Part shown: positions 18,723-27,290 of the stretch, piece by piece
How the letters are laid out: each line of letters starts with the position of its first letter
How positions within the stretch are numbered: position 1 is the stretch's first letter
Source of the DNA: Achromobacter sp. AONIH1
GTDB lineage: Bacteria > Pseudomonadota > Gammaproteobacteria > Burkholderiales > Burkholderiaceae_B
Direction of reading: 5' to 3'
Assembly (NCBI RefSeq): GCF_002902905.1
Contig: NZ_CP026124.1
Coordinates: forward strand, 2,604,001 to 2,668,000
Length of the DNA: 64,000 nt
The notes under the pieces: model-generated
Told to the model about the DNA's origin: nothing
The model's input: the letters and a program-made list of their open reading frames with translations, nothing else
Database searches by the model: none
Position numbers and translations under genes: made by a program

Positions 18723-18860
18723 TCAGGCCCGTTTGCAGAACGGGCAGTACAGCTCGTTGATGAAGTCGTCCGGCTCGATGTTGTCGCTGGGGATCAGCAC
18801 GGCCATCGCGCCATGCGCTGCGCGCGGACCACGGTGGCGGAAAGACAAAAAGTGGTTCAT
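18723..18860 (-). CDS. Possible 45-residue small protein ending in a CPFC motif
   Basis: An intact ATG-to-TGA frame in the 335-base gap between the secreted hypothetical and the fasciclin gene. The second half reads AVLIPSDNIEPDDFINELYC and then PFCKRA, with a CxxC pair near the end. An AAGG element sits about 6 bases before the ATG. The first ~18 residues are basic and less convincing, so translation may begin at the internal ATG (residue 19), giving 27 residues. The CxxC could bind zinc or be redox-active. This is prediction only. Confidence 0.35.
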   Translation of the reverse strand: MNHFLSFRHRGPRAAHGAMAVLIPSDNIEPDDFINELYCPFCKRA

Positions 18861-18934
18861 CGCACCTTACCGGGGACGGCGCGATGAACCAGTCAATCGT
18901 CCCATGCGACTGGCGCAATCCGGCCAGACGCGTG

Positions 18935-19390
18935 TCACTTGGGCATCACCACCGTATCGATGACGTGAATCACGCCGTTGTCCGCCACCACGTCCGTCTT
19001 CACGACCTTGGCGTTGTCGACGCTGACTTGTCCGCCATTCACGGCCACGGTCAACGAATCGCCTTCAACCGTCTTCACCGGGCCCGCCTTGACGTCCTTC
19101 GCCATCACCTTGCCGGGCACGACATGGTAGGTGAGCACCTTGGTCAAGGCCGCCTTGTCTTTCAGCAGCGCATCGAGTTTGTCTTTGGGGATCTTGGCGA
19201 ATGCGTCATCGGTCGGCGCGAACACGGTGAACGGCCCGGGGCCCTTCAGCGTGTCGACCAATCCCGCGGCTTGCACCGCGGTCACCAAGGTATTGAAGGA
19301 ACCTGCTGACTTCGCTGTGTCCACGATGTCGGCGGCTTGCGCGGTGCCGAGCGCGAGGGCGAACGTCAGGGTGGTCAGGACGCGTTTCAT
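18935..19390 (-). CDS. Fasciclin (FAS1) domain secreted protein
   Basis: A 151-residue protein with a signal peptide ending AQAAD (~20). The single FAS1 domain shows both family signatures: H1 ([15 protein letters not shown]) and H2 (VHVID-like [12 protein letters not shown] at the C terminus), with the YHVVPGKV turn between them. Such proteins are periplasmic or secreted adhesion or envelope factors. It is divergent from a MerR regulator across a 187-base region holding repeated CGGGTCA sites, so it may be that regulator's target. Confidence 0.9.
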   Translation of the reverse strand: MKRVLTTLTFALALGTAQAADIVDTAKSAGSFNTLVTAVQAAGLVDTLKGPGPFTVFAPTDDAFAKIPKDKLDALLKDKAALTKVLTYHVVPGKVMAKDVKAGPVKTVEGDSLTVAVNGGQVSVDNAKVVKTDVVADNGVIHVIDTVVMPK

Positions 19391-19460
19391 AATCGACTCC
19401 TTTCATAGACGAGGGGGGGCTGCACGATGAGGTTGGCGCCCCGGTTGCGCGGTATCGAGT

Positions 19461-19561
19461 GGGTCATGTGAACCGCTTGAAAGTAAATTTACGCGCCGAA
19501 ATCTTCACAGTCCATAAAATGACCCGCTAAAATACAAACAAAACGGGTCAATATCGGGTCA
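19461..19561. promoter_or_regulatory. Repeated GGGTCA/TGACCC sites between fasciclin and MerR genes
   Basis: Half-sites: GGGTCA at 19461-19466, TGACCCG at 19520-19526, CGGGTCA at 19544-19550 and CGGGTCA at 19555-19561. The second and third form an inverted pair around an AT-rich spacer. Position in a divergent promoter next to a MerR gene suggests an autoregulated operator. This is inference from sequence pattern only. Confidence 0.55.
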
Positions 19562-19577
19562 TAAAGAGGGCGTCGAC

Positions 19578-20537
19578 ATGGAACATCAGGCTTCTTCGGA
19601 ACCGCAGCACGTGAGTTATCGCAGCGGCGCGGCGGCGCGGCTGGCAGGACTTTCCCCGGAAACACTGCGTGTCTGGGAGCGGCGCTACAACCTTTCCAAC
19701 ACGGAGCGCTCCGAACGTGGGCAGCGCTTGTATTCCGCAGAACAGGTCCGCAAATTGAGCCTGTTGAAACAGTTGGTGGACCAGGGCCATGCGATCGGCG
19801 TGCTTGCCCTGATGCCTGACGCCCAACTGCAAGAACTCGCCAATGCGGCATACACGCAGCCTGATGCCGTCGGACCCATTCGAATCGGGGTAATTGGCAG
19901 CAACCTTGCGAAGCGCATTGCGGGCAGCGCGCGCGACAGAGCCGATCTGGTGCTGGAATACAGCCGTTCCCAGCTTGAGCAGGCCGCGCAGGACGCGCCA
20001 AACGCCAGCGTGGAAGTCCTGGTCATCGAGCAATCAGAATTGCACGACAACGCGGTTTCGCTGATCGCCGGCATCAAGAATCGTTGGGGCGCGGTCGCTG
20101 TCGTGGTGCTCTATCGCTTCTGCGCCAGCGCCACCATTCGGGCGCTTCGCGCCCAGGACTGCCTGGTTGCGCGCGTTCCAGCCGATGTAAACGAGCTTGC
20201 GCTGCTGTGCCGCTCGGCCCTGACCGGAGAACGTCTTCCGCCACAACCGCCATCCCACCTGCCCGACATCCGTTTTGACGAAAGCGCGCTGCTGACCATC
20301 ATGGCTTCCGGCAGCGGGCTGGCATGCGAATGCCCCAAACATCTGGCGGACCTGTTGATGATGGTGGGTAGCTTCGAACGCTATAGCGCCCAATGCGCCT
20401 CGCGCAGTGCGGACGATGCCCAGTTGCACAGCGATTTGCAGCGGGCCGCGGGTCAGGCGCGCGCCATCCTGGAAGCCGCGATGGAAAAGCTCGCGACGGC
20501 CGAAGGTCTGCCCATGCCACCCACGACACGTCTTTGA
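19578..20537 (+). CDS. MerR-family transcriptional regulator with B12-binding-like C-terminal region
   Basis: A 319-residue regulator. The N-terminal ~75 residues form a MerR winged helix (YRSGAAARLAGLSPETLRVW, ERRYNL, LYSAEQVRKLSLLKQLVDQG). The C-terminal part has a Rossmann-like segment (~95-200: RIGVIGSNLAKRI, VEVLVIEQSEL, GAVAVVVLYRF) resembling the cobalamin-binding fold of CarH/LitR-type light regulators. I do not see the DxHxxG cobalamin motif, so light or B12 sensing is uncertain. It is transcribed away from the fasciclin gene and converges with the next LysR gene. Confidence 0.8.
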   Translation: MEHQASSEPQHVSYRSGAAARLAGLSPETLRVWERRYNLSNTERSERGQRLYSAEQVRKLSLLKQLVDQGHAIGVLALMPDAQLQELANAAYTQPDAVGPIRIGVIGSNLAKRIAGSARDRADLVLEYSRSQLEQAAQDAPNASVEVLVIEQSELHDNAVSLIAGIKNRWGAVAVVVLYRFCASATIRALRAQDCLVARVPADVNELALLCRSALTGERLPPQPPSHLPDIRFDESALLTIMASGSGLACECPKHLADLLMMVGSFERYSAQCASRSADDAQLHSDLQRAAGQARAILEAAMEKLATAEGLPMPPTTRL

Positions 20538-21464
20538 TCACGTCCGCGACGCGTCAAACGCCCGGCACTCCGCCTTCAACCATTCCGAGAATATCCGCGT
20601 GCGCCGTTCCTGCGGTCGTCGCGACAGCAGCACGTACCGCGCCGGCGCCGCGACGTGCTTGCCGAACACATCGACCAGCCGCCCGCTACGGACCTCGTCA
20701 TGCACCATCGCGCTGCGCCCGATCGCCACGCCCTGGTGATACAGCGCCGCGCCGATGGCCAGGCTGGCCAGGTTGAACTGCGGGCCGTCCAGATGCTTGA
20801 GCCAGCGCGGCTGGTGCGCCTGCATCCAGGTGCGCCACTCGATGAACTCCGCCGCGCCGACCCAGGGCGAGGCGTCGTGCAGAAACGCCACGCCGTCCAG
20901 CGACTTGCCGGCCTGGAACTGCGGATGCGCGGCCAGATACTCGGGCGTGGCCACCACCAGCAGGTACTCGTCCATCAGCGCGTCGGCCTGTAAATGGCCG
21001 TAGTCGTCCGGGTCGTAGCGGATGGCGATGTCGATGTCTTCCTCGTCCATCCGCTTGCGGTCCAGCGGCTGGAATTCCGCCTTCAGCCGTACCGACACGT
21101 CCGGCTGCAGGCGATGGAATTCCGTCAGGCGCGGCATCAGCCATTGCAGCGCGAACGAGGGCAGGCAATTGACCTGCAAGGCTGACGCGGGCAGGCCCAG
21201 CCGCTCGATCTCTTGCTGGATGTCGCCCAGCGCGCGGCTGACGGTGGCGTGCAGCTGCTCGCCCTTGGGCGTGAACGTCAGCCCGCGCTGCCGCCGCACG
21301 AACAGCGGATAGCCCAGCCGGTCTTCCAGCTGGCGGATCTGCTGGCTGACCGCGCTCTGCGTCAGGCTCATGGCCTCGGCCGCCCGGGTGAAGCTGAGAT
21401 GGCGGCCCGCCATGTCAAAGCAGCGCAGCGCGCCCAGCAGCGTGGAATCGAAATGGACTGGCAT
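20538..21464 (-). CDS. LysR-family regulator (GcvA/DsdC-like)
   Basis: A 308-residue LysR protein. The HTH is at ~10-68 ([31 protein letters not shown]). The periplasmic-binding-like effector domain follows (~92-300, with [14 protein letters not shown] and [13 protein letters not shown]). The IRYxxG-like segment and HTH spelling are typical of the GcvA branch. It is divergent from dsdA with a 109-base intergenic region carrying a CTAAT/ATTAG dyad, so it likely controls the D-serine dehydratase operon. Its TGA abuts the MerR stop exactly, tail to tail. Confidence 0.9.
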   Translation of the reverse strand: MPVHFDSTLLGALRCFDMAGRHLSFTRAAEAMSLTQSAVSQQIRQLEDRLGYPLFVRRQRGLTFTPKGEQLHATVSRALGDIQQEIERLGLPASALQVNCLPSFALQWLMPRLTEFHRLQPDVSVRLKAEFQPLDRKRMDEEDIDIAIRYDPDDYGHLQADALMDEYLLVVATPEYLAAHPQFQAGKSLDGVAFLHDASPWVGAAEFIEWRTWMQAHQPRWLKHLDGPQFNLASLAIGAALYHQGVAIGRSAMVHDEVRSGRLVDVFGKHVAAPARYVLLSRRPQERRTRIFSEWLKAECRAFDASRT

Positions 21465-21487
21465 GAAGAGGGCAGAAATAAGTCAGG

Positions 21488-21503
21488 CTAATGGCAGGAT
21501 TAG
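21488..21503. promoter_or_regulatory. Putative LysR operator (CTAAT-N6-ATTAG) upstream of dsdA
   Basis: A dyad with arms CTAAT (21488-21492) and ATTAG (21499-21503) lies between the divergent LysR and dsdA genes. CTAAT is, from memory, the core described for E. coli GcvA sites, which fits the GcvA-like regulator. Not tested. Confidence 0.45.
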
Positions 21504-21573
21504 AAATCATCGCTATTCTTGCACGCCGCCGGCTTCTACGATCTGCGCCTGTTCCTTCCCATGCCCGCGCAAG

Positions 21574-22887
21574 ATGACCGTCAATCTCGATCCCCAGTTA
21601 TTAGCCCAGCTTCAATCCCGCACGCCGCTGCTGTGGCTCAACCCGGCCCGGGGCGGCCCGCTGCCCGACGACGCGCCGTCCCTGGATCGGATCGACGACG
21701 CGCAGCAGCGCCTGGCGCGCTGCGCGCCGCTGCTGGCCGGGCTGTTTCCCGAGTTGGCGAATGCGGGTGGGCAGATCGAGTCCCGCCTGATGCCCGCCCA
21801 GGCCTTGCAGCAGCAACTGGGCGGCGCTTCGGCGTCCGGCAGCTGGTATCTCAAGCGTGATGACGAACTGCCCGTGGCCGGCTCCATCAAGGCCCGTGGC
21901 GGTTTTCATGAAGTGCTGGCCCTTGCAGAGTCCATCGCGCTGGAGCACGGCCTGCTGCCCCACGCCGACGCCGACCGCCGCCTGCTGGCCACGCCACAGG
22001 CCCGCGCGCTGTTCGGCCAGTACGCCGTGACCGTGGGCAGCACCGGCAACCTGGGCATGAGCATCGGCGTCATGGCGGCCGCGCTGGGCTTTGACGCCGT
22101 GGTGCACATGTCCGCCGACGCCAAGGCATGGAAGAAAGACCGCCTGCGCCAGCGCGGCGTGCGCGTCATCGAGCACGCCGGCGACTACGCCCAGGCCGTC
22201 GCCGCCGGCCGGGCGCAGGCGCTGGCCGCGCCGCGCAGCCACTTCGTCGACGACGAGCAATCCGAGCTGCTGTTCTTCGGCTACGCCGCCGCCGCGCGCG
22301 GCCTGGCGCGGCAACTGGCCGAGGCGGGCCGCAAGGTCGACGCCGAACATCCGCTGTTCGTCTACATCCCCTGCGGCGTCGGCGGCGCGCCAGGCGGCAT
22401 CACCCATGGACTCAAGGCGCTGTACGGCGACCACGTGCATTGCTTCTTCGCCGAGCCGGTGGCCTCGCCGTGCATGCTGGTGCAGCTGGCCGCCGGCATG
22501 CAGACTCCCACGTCCGTCTACGACCTGGGCCTGGACAACCGCACCGAAGCCGACGGCCTGGCGGTCGGGCAGGCGTCCGAGCTGGTGGCGTCGCTGATGA
22601 CGCCGCAACTGGGCGGCGTCTTCACCGTGTCGGACGACGAGCTGTACCTGAACCTGCTGGCCCTGAAGGACAGCCTGGACGCCGAGATCGAACCCTCGGC
22701 CGCCGCCGCCGTCTCGGGGCCGGGCTGGCTGCAGGGCTCGGCCGCCGGCCGCGCCTATGCCCAGGGCCTGGCCATGGCCAACGCCACGCACGTCATCTGG
22801 GCCACTGGCGGATCGCTGGTGCCGCGTGATGCGTTGCGCGGCTTCCAGGAACACGCCAGGACGCTGCGTCCGCGCCGCGCGGCCTGA
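21574..22887 (+). CDS. dsdA: D-serine dehydratase (D-serine ammonia-lyase)
   Basis: A 437-residue PLP enzyme converting D-serine to pyruvate and ammonia. The PLP lysine is in [15 protein letters not shown] (K106), the phosphate-binding loop is [15 protein letters not shown], and the glycine-rich [16 protein letters not shown] motif is characteristic of DsdA. Length matches the family (~440). ATG 21574 gives the usual N terminus; the longer open frame lacks support. It heads an operon with an MFS transporter (107 bases downstream) and an M81 metallopeptidase, divergent from a LysR gene. Confidence 0.93.
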   Translation: MTVNLDPQLLAQLQSRTPLLWLNPARGGPLPDDAPSLDRIDDAQQRLARCAPLLAGLFPELANAGGQIESRLMPAQALQQQLGGASASGSWYLKRDDELPVAGSIKARGGFHEVLALAESIALEHGLLPHADADRRLLATPQARALFGQYAVTVGSTGNLGMSIGVMAAALGFDAVVHMSADAKAWKKDRLRQRGVRVIEHAGDYAQAVAAGRAQALAAPRSHFVDDEQSELLFFGYAAAARGLARQLAEAGRKVDAEHPLFVYIPCGVGGAPGGITHGLKALYGDHVHCFFAEPVASPCMLVQLAAGMQTPTSVYDLGLDNRTEADGLAVGQASELVASLMTPQLGGVFTVSDDELYLNLLALKDSLDAEIEPSAAAAVSGPGWLQGSAAGRAYAQGLAMANATHVIWATGGSLVPRDALRGFQEHARTLRPRRAA

Positions 22888-22994
22888 GCCGCCACGTTCC
22901 GATATCCCGCGGATATCAGGCAGAGCCCCAGCAGATCCCCAGCCGATCCCAGGCAGACCCCCATACCAACAACGACATTCCAAGGAGACAACCC

Positions 22995-24314
22995 GTGAGC
23001 GCCAGCGCTTCCCTACCCGCCGGCCGGGCCGCAAACCCGGACCAGCAAGCCTTTGAAAACGCGACCTACAGAAAGGTCGCGCTGCGGTTCATCCCCTTCC
23101 TGATGCTCTGCTACGTGGTCGCATACCTGGACCGCATCAACATCGGCATCGCCAAGCTCAACATGCTGGCGGACCTGCAATTCAGCGAAGCGGCCTATGG
23201 TCTGGGCGCCGGGCTGTTCTTCATCGGCTACATGGTGTTCGAGGTGCCCAGCAACCTCATCATGCACCGCGTCGGCGCGCGCCTGTGGATCGCGCGCATC
23301 ATGATTTCCTGGGGCATCCTGTCGGGCGTCATGGCCTTCGTCACCACGCCCTGGCAGTTCTACACCGTGCGCTTCCTGCTCGGCGTGGCCGAGGCCGGTT
23401 TCTATCCGGGCGTGATCCTTTATCTGACGTACTGGTTTCCGAACCGCCGCCGCGCCAAGATGACCGCCATTTTCCAGGCCGGCATCCCCGTGGCCGGGCT
23501 GATCGGCAACCCGCTGTCGGGCTGGATCATGGAACGCTTCCATCTGGTCGGCGGCCATCCGGGCTGGCAATGGCTGTTCGTGCTGGAAGCGCTGCCGACC
23601 ATTCCGCTGGCCATCGGCGTGCTGCTCATCCTGTCCAACCGCGTGCAGGACGCCACCTGGCTCACGCAGCAACAGCGCGACCTGATCACCCGCGACATCG
23701 CCGAAGACAACGCCGGCCGCGAGCACATGCCGCTGCTGCGGGCGCTGCGCGACGCGCGCATCTGGAAAATCATCGCCATGACCTTCCCGGCGATGATGGC
23801 GCTGTACACGCTGGGCTTCTACCTGCCCACGCTGATCAAGGACGCCGGCGCCGAAGGCGGCGTGCGCATCGGCCTCTTGAGCGCCATTCCGTACCTGGTC
23901 GCCATGGTGGCCATGGTGCTGGTCGGACGCAGTTCGGACCTGCGCCGCGAGCGCCGCTGGCACCTGGTCTTCATCCTGGTGCTGGGCGCCGTGGGCCTGG
24001 TCGCCAGCGTCTTCGCCGGCACCAACCTGACGCTGGCCGTGATCGCGCTGTCCGTGGCCGCCGCTGGCATCATTAGCTTCTCGCCCATCATGTGGACGCT
24101 GCCCACCGCCTTCCTGGGCGGCGCCACGGCGGCCGCGTCCATCGGCATCATCAACAGCCTGGCCAACCTGGGCGGCTTTGTCAGCCCTTACCTGATCGGC
24201 TGGATCCGCGACATCTATCACAGCACCGCGCCGGCCATCTACGTGATCGCGGGCGCGCTGCTGGTCAGCGCCCTGATCGCGCTGAGCTTCGACCCCAAGA
24301 AAGTCAATCGCTGA
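22995..24314 (+). CDS. MFS transporter, anion:cation symporter (phthalate/tartrate permease) type
   Basis: A 439-residue, 12-helix permease. It starts at GTG 22995 with a strong AAGGAGA ribosome site at 22982-22988. Helix 1 carries CYVVAYLDRINIGIAKLNM, and the helix 4 region GVAEAGFYPGVILYLTYWF is the ACS-family signature. It lies between dsdA and an M81 metallopeptidase, so it probably imports the substrate of this catabolic operon (an organic anion, amino-acid derivative or peptide). The substrate itself cannot be read from sequence. Confidence 0.92.
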   Translation: MSASASLPAGRAANPDQQAFENATYRKVALRFIPFLMLCYVVAYLDRINIGIAKLNMLADLQFSEAAYGLGAGLFFIGYMVFEVPSNLIMHRVGARLWIARIMISWGILSGVMAFVTTPWQFYTVRFLLGVAEAGFYPGVILYLTYWFPNRRRAKMTAIFQAGIPVAGLIGNPLSGWIMERFHLVGGHPGWQWLFVLEALPTIPLAIGVLLILSNRVQDATWLTQQQRDLITRDIAEDNAGREHMPLLRALRDARIWKIIAMTFPAMMALYTLGFYLPTLIKDAGAEGGVRIGLLSAIPYLVAMVAMVLVGRSSDLRRERRWHLVFILVLGAVGLVASVFAGTNLTLAVIALSVAAAGIISFSPIMWTLPTAFLGGATAAASIGIINSLANLGGFVSPYLIGWIRDIYHSTAPAIYVIAGALLVSALIALSFDPKKVNR

Positions 24315-24326
24315 AGAGCCCGCAAC

Positions 24327-25853
24327 ATGGCAAGCACACCCGCAACACCGCTGCGTCTGGCCGTCGCCGGCCTGATCCACGAGACCAACACCTACGCCGC
24401 CGAATTCGCCGGCCAGACCCCGCTGCGCGCCTTCGAGCAGTACAGCGGCCAGGACCAGATCCTGCAAGCCTTCGACAAATCCAACCACCAGGTCGGCGGC
24501 TTCATCGAAGGCGCGCGGCAGGCCGGCGCGGAACTGGTCTGCGCCTACGTCGGCCAGGCCACGCCATCCGGCACCATCGAGGCCCAGGCCTATGCCCAGA
24601 TGAAGCGCCGCATCCTCGACGGCCTGCGCGCCGCGCTGCCGGTGGACGGCGTGCTGCTGGCGCTGCACGGCGCCGGCGTCGCCGACGGCGTCGAAGACAT
24701 CGAGGGCGACCTGTGCGTGGCCGTGCGCGAACTGGTTGGCCCCGCCACGCCCATCGCCGCCGTCTACGACCTGCACGGCAACATGACCGAGGCCATGCGC
24801 GACAGCTGCGAACTGACCTTGCCTTGCAAGCTCTATCCGCACACGGATTTTCATGATCGGGGCGTGGAGGCGGTGGCGCTGCTGCGCGAGATCATCGCCG
24901 GCCGCCTGCGGCCCGTGACCGTCATGCGCCGCCTGCCCATGCTGCCCTACATCGTCACCACGCAGGAAGGCTTCATTCCCGCCGAGGTCAACGCCGTCTG
25001 CGCCGAACTGGCCCAGCGGCCCGGCGTCATCGACTGTTCATGGTTCCACGGCTTTCCCTACGCGGACATCGCCGCGCCGTGCCCCGCCGTGGTCTGCACC
25101 AGCGCCGGCGACCTTGCGCTGGCCGAGCGCTGCGCTGACGAAGTCGCGCAATGGATCTGGACGCGCCGCGAGGACTTCCGCCCGTCCTTCCCCAGCCCGG
25201 CCGAAGGCGTGGCGCAGGCCCTGGCCGCCGCGCACGGCCCGGTCGTCGTCAACGAATACGCCGACAACCCCGGCGGTGGCACGCCCGGCGACGGCACCCA
25301 CTTGCTGCGCGCCGTCCTCGACGCCCAGCCCGCGCCCGGCACCTGCTGTTTCGCGTCCATCAACGACGCCGCCGTCGTCGAACAGGCCCGGCAGGCCGGC
25401 GTGGGCGCCACCATCAGCATCTCGCTGGGCGGCAAGCAGGGGCGTTTCCAGGGTGAACCGCTGCGCGTGAATGCCTACGTCAAGGCCATCACCGACGGCC
25501 GTTTCATCAACCGCGCCGGCTCCATGTTCGAAGGCGTGCGCTTCGACCTGGGCGCGATGTGCCGCCTGGTCATCCAGGGCGTGGACGTCATCGTCGCCTC
25601 GCGCGCCGAACAGATCTATGACGAGGAACCGTTTTTTCTGCACGGCATCGACGTCAACGCGTACAAGCTCATCGCCATCAAGGGGGCCAACCACTTTCGG
25701 GCGGGTTATCGGCGGTTGGCCGCGCAGATCGTCTCGGTGGATAGCGTGGGGTTGAGTACTGCTGATATCACTTCGTTTCCGAGGGAGCGGCTGGTTGGAG
25801 AGTATTGGCCGTTGGCGGATCGCGCTGCGTTGGAGGACAGGCAAGGAGCCTGA
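24327..25853 (+). CDS. M81-family metallopeptidase (MlrC-like)
   Basis: A 508-residue cytoplasmic protein of the microcystin-degradation MlrC family. Visible zinc-ligand candidates: GLIHETNTYA (~residue 15), AVYDLHGNMT (~150) and YPHTDFHDRG (~172). A C-terminal MlrC domain follows (EYADNPGGGTPGDGTHLLRA). It lies 12 bases after the MFS gene, so it is cotranscribed. Members outside microcystin degraders probably cleave unusual amide or D-amino-acid-containing substrates; the neighbouring dsdA makes that attractive, but it is inference. Confidence 0.92.
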   Translation: MASTPATPLRLAVAGLIHETNTYAAEFAGQTPLRAFEQYSGQDQILQAFDKSNHQVGGFIEGARQAGAELVCAYVGQATPSGTIEAQAYAQMKRRILDGLRAALPVDGVLLALHGAGVADGVEDIEGDLCVAVRELVGPATPIAAVYDLHGNMTEAMRDSCELTLPCKLYPHTDFHDRGVEAVALLREIIAGRLRPVTVMRRLPMLPYIVTTQEGFIPAEVNAVCAELAQRPGVIDCSWFHGFPYADIAAPCPAVVCTSAGDLALAERCADEVAQWIWTRREDFRPSFPSPAEGVAQALAAAHGPVVVNEYADNPGGGTPGDGTHLLRAVLDAQPAPGTCCFASINDAAVVEQARQAGVGATISISLGGKQGRFQGEPLRVNAYVKAITDGRFINRAGSMFEGVRFDLGAMCRLVIQGVDVIVASRAEQIYDEEPFFLHGIDVNAYKLIAIKGANHFRAGYRRLAAQIVSVDSVGLSTADITSFPRERLVGEYWPLADRAALEDRQGA

Positions 25854-25888
25854 CGCCGAGCGGTACCGATATCCGCAGTCGATCGGCC

Positions 25889-25918
25889 ACGGCTCGACTC
25901 GTGAGCGAGTCGAGCCGT
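25889..25918. terminator. Hairpin between converging genes
   Basis: A perfect 13-bp stem (ACGGCTCGACTCG with CGAGTCGAGCCGT) and a TGAG loop, between the M81 gene and the converging minus-strand gene. No T run on either side, so it may be a bidirectional terminator or just an RNA-stabilising hairpin. Confidence 0.55.
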
Positions 25919-25932
25919 AGCGCCATCATCCA

Positions 25933-27201
25933 TCAATCCCTGAACGCGCCGGCTCCCGCAATATCCTTGGGCACCAGGCATCTGTGCTTCTTCGGGTTGC
26001 TCATATCGCAGACAAAGAACCACGCAGTCCAAGGTCCTTGAATCGCGTCCGCCGTCAGTTGGGACTTTTTCGCCGGTATGACGTCGCTGAGGCCATACCT
26101 GAGGGGATTCAGGCATTGATTGATCGGCCCGGGCGCCTCAAGGCAGAACGTGACGGCCACGGGTTTCGTGCAATCGTTCTGGATCCGCTTGTACGCGTCC
26201 GACACGCCTTTGCCGCTTTGGACGATGCGCACGCATTTGCCCGAGATGTACGGCGCATGATCATTTTCCTGTGCCGGCGTCTGCGGCCGAGCACCGGCAG
26301 GCGCCGCGGCTGTTGATATCGGCGTCTTGCCGCGCGGCGATGCGGAATCGCTGGCCGAGGGCCATCCCGCGTCACGATGGCACTGATACACCTTCAGCCG
26401 TGGCGTGATGGTGTCAGCGAAGTTCGGCGGCTCCCTGTTGATGACCAGGTCGGCGCAGGCGCCACCTGAATTCCCCTCGCACCCGAGCAATGCGCGTTGC
26501 CGTGGCGTGTCCGTCATGCCGTAGGCGGAGTACATGCGCAGTCCGTTGTTTTGAACGTTTGTGCTGGCTTCACGCTGGAGTGCCACCAGATCCTGGAAGT
26601 ACGCATCCAACTCTGCTTTCGGGAGCATTTTCTCGCGCAGGGCCGCGAACTTCAGCGTGATCGCCCCGTGAGAGGGGCTTGAAATCGTCGTTTCGACCGG
26701 GCAGTTCGCGGAGGCCGTCGATCGCTCTTTCGAACTGGCGGCGGCAGGGGTTGATGCCGTCCGTGTGGCGCTGCCGGGCGCAGCGGCAGCTTTAGGGGGA
26801 ACACTGCCGCTGCCTGGGCTGCTTGCTACCTTGCTTTCCGGCGAGGCGCCGGCGGGAGCCGCCTTGTTGCTGAGTTCCCCATCGACATAAAAGTACTCCT
26901 GGGCCTCCCCTTGGCGCTCCTGGGCCACGACCTTCCCTTGCCAGGCCCCATGCACTAGCACGCCTGTCGCCGTGGACATCACGTGTCCATTCAAGTACTT
27001 CGTGAGGGTCCCGGCGCCTTCGCCATACCCGTTCTTGCACGCGCCGCTCCATCCATACGAATAGCCTGGACTGAGCTGGGTCGCCCGCTTGATCACGCGA
27101 CAGCCGGCCGAGTCGGTATGCCAAATCCCTTCCGAATGGGCCGGCGATACCGAACACACGGCAAGAATCAGGATGGACAGGATTGCTCTGACGGTGCGCA
27201 T
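25933..27201 (-). CDS. Secreted hypothetical protein with MORN-like N-terminal segment
   Basis: A 422-residue protein with a signal peptide ending SPAHSE (~23). Residues ~25-105 show MORN-like spelling (YSYGWSGACKNGYGEGAGTL, TKYLNG, VLVHGAWQGKVVAQ). An Ala/Ser/Pro-rich low-complexity linker (~115-165) follows. The C-terminal half has several cysteines (GKCVRIVQSG, NDCTKPVAVTFCLEA, FFVCDMSNPKKHRCL), probably disulphide-bonded in the periplasm. I do not recognise the whole protein. It converges with the M81 gene. Confidence 0.75.
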   Translation of the reverse strand: MRTVRAILSILILAVCSVSPAHSEGIWHTDSAGCRVIKRATQLSPGYSYGWSGACKNGYGEGAGTLTKYLNGHVMSTATGVLVHGAWQGKVVAQERQGEAQEYFYVDGELSNKAAPAGASPESKVASSPGSGSVPPKAAAAPGSATRTASTPAAASSKERSTASANCPVETTISSPSHGAITLKFAALREKMLPKAELDAYFQDLVALQREASTNVQNNGLRMYSAYGMTDTPRQRALLGCEGNSGGACADLVINREPPNFADTITPRLKVYQCHRDAGWPSASDSASPRGKTPISTAAAPAGARPQTPAQENDHAPYISGKCVRIVQSGKGVSDAYKRIQNDCTKPVAVTFCLEAPGPINQCLNPLRYGLSDVIPAKKSQLTADAIQGPWTAWFFVCDMSNPKKHRCLVPKDIAGAGAFRD

Positions 27202-27290
27202 CGATTTCCCCGAATCATGTTTTCCAGCGGCGCGCCATGCATCTGGCTTTTATTGATCGCACGACTATACGCCCGTCAGCGCCGCCCGAG

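Noticed and set aside
22901..22917. GATATCC-CGC-GGATATC dyad after dsdA
   Set aside because: Arms of 7 bp with a 3-base loop and no T run, inside an operon; too weak to call a terminator or operator.
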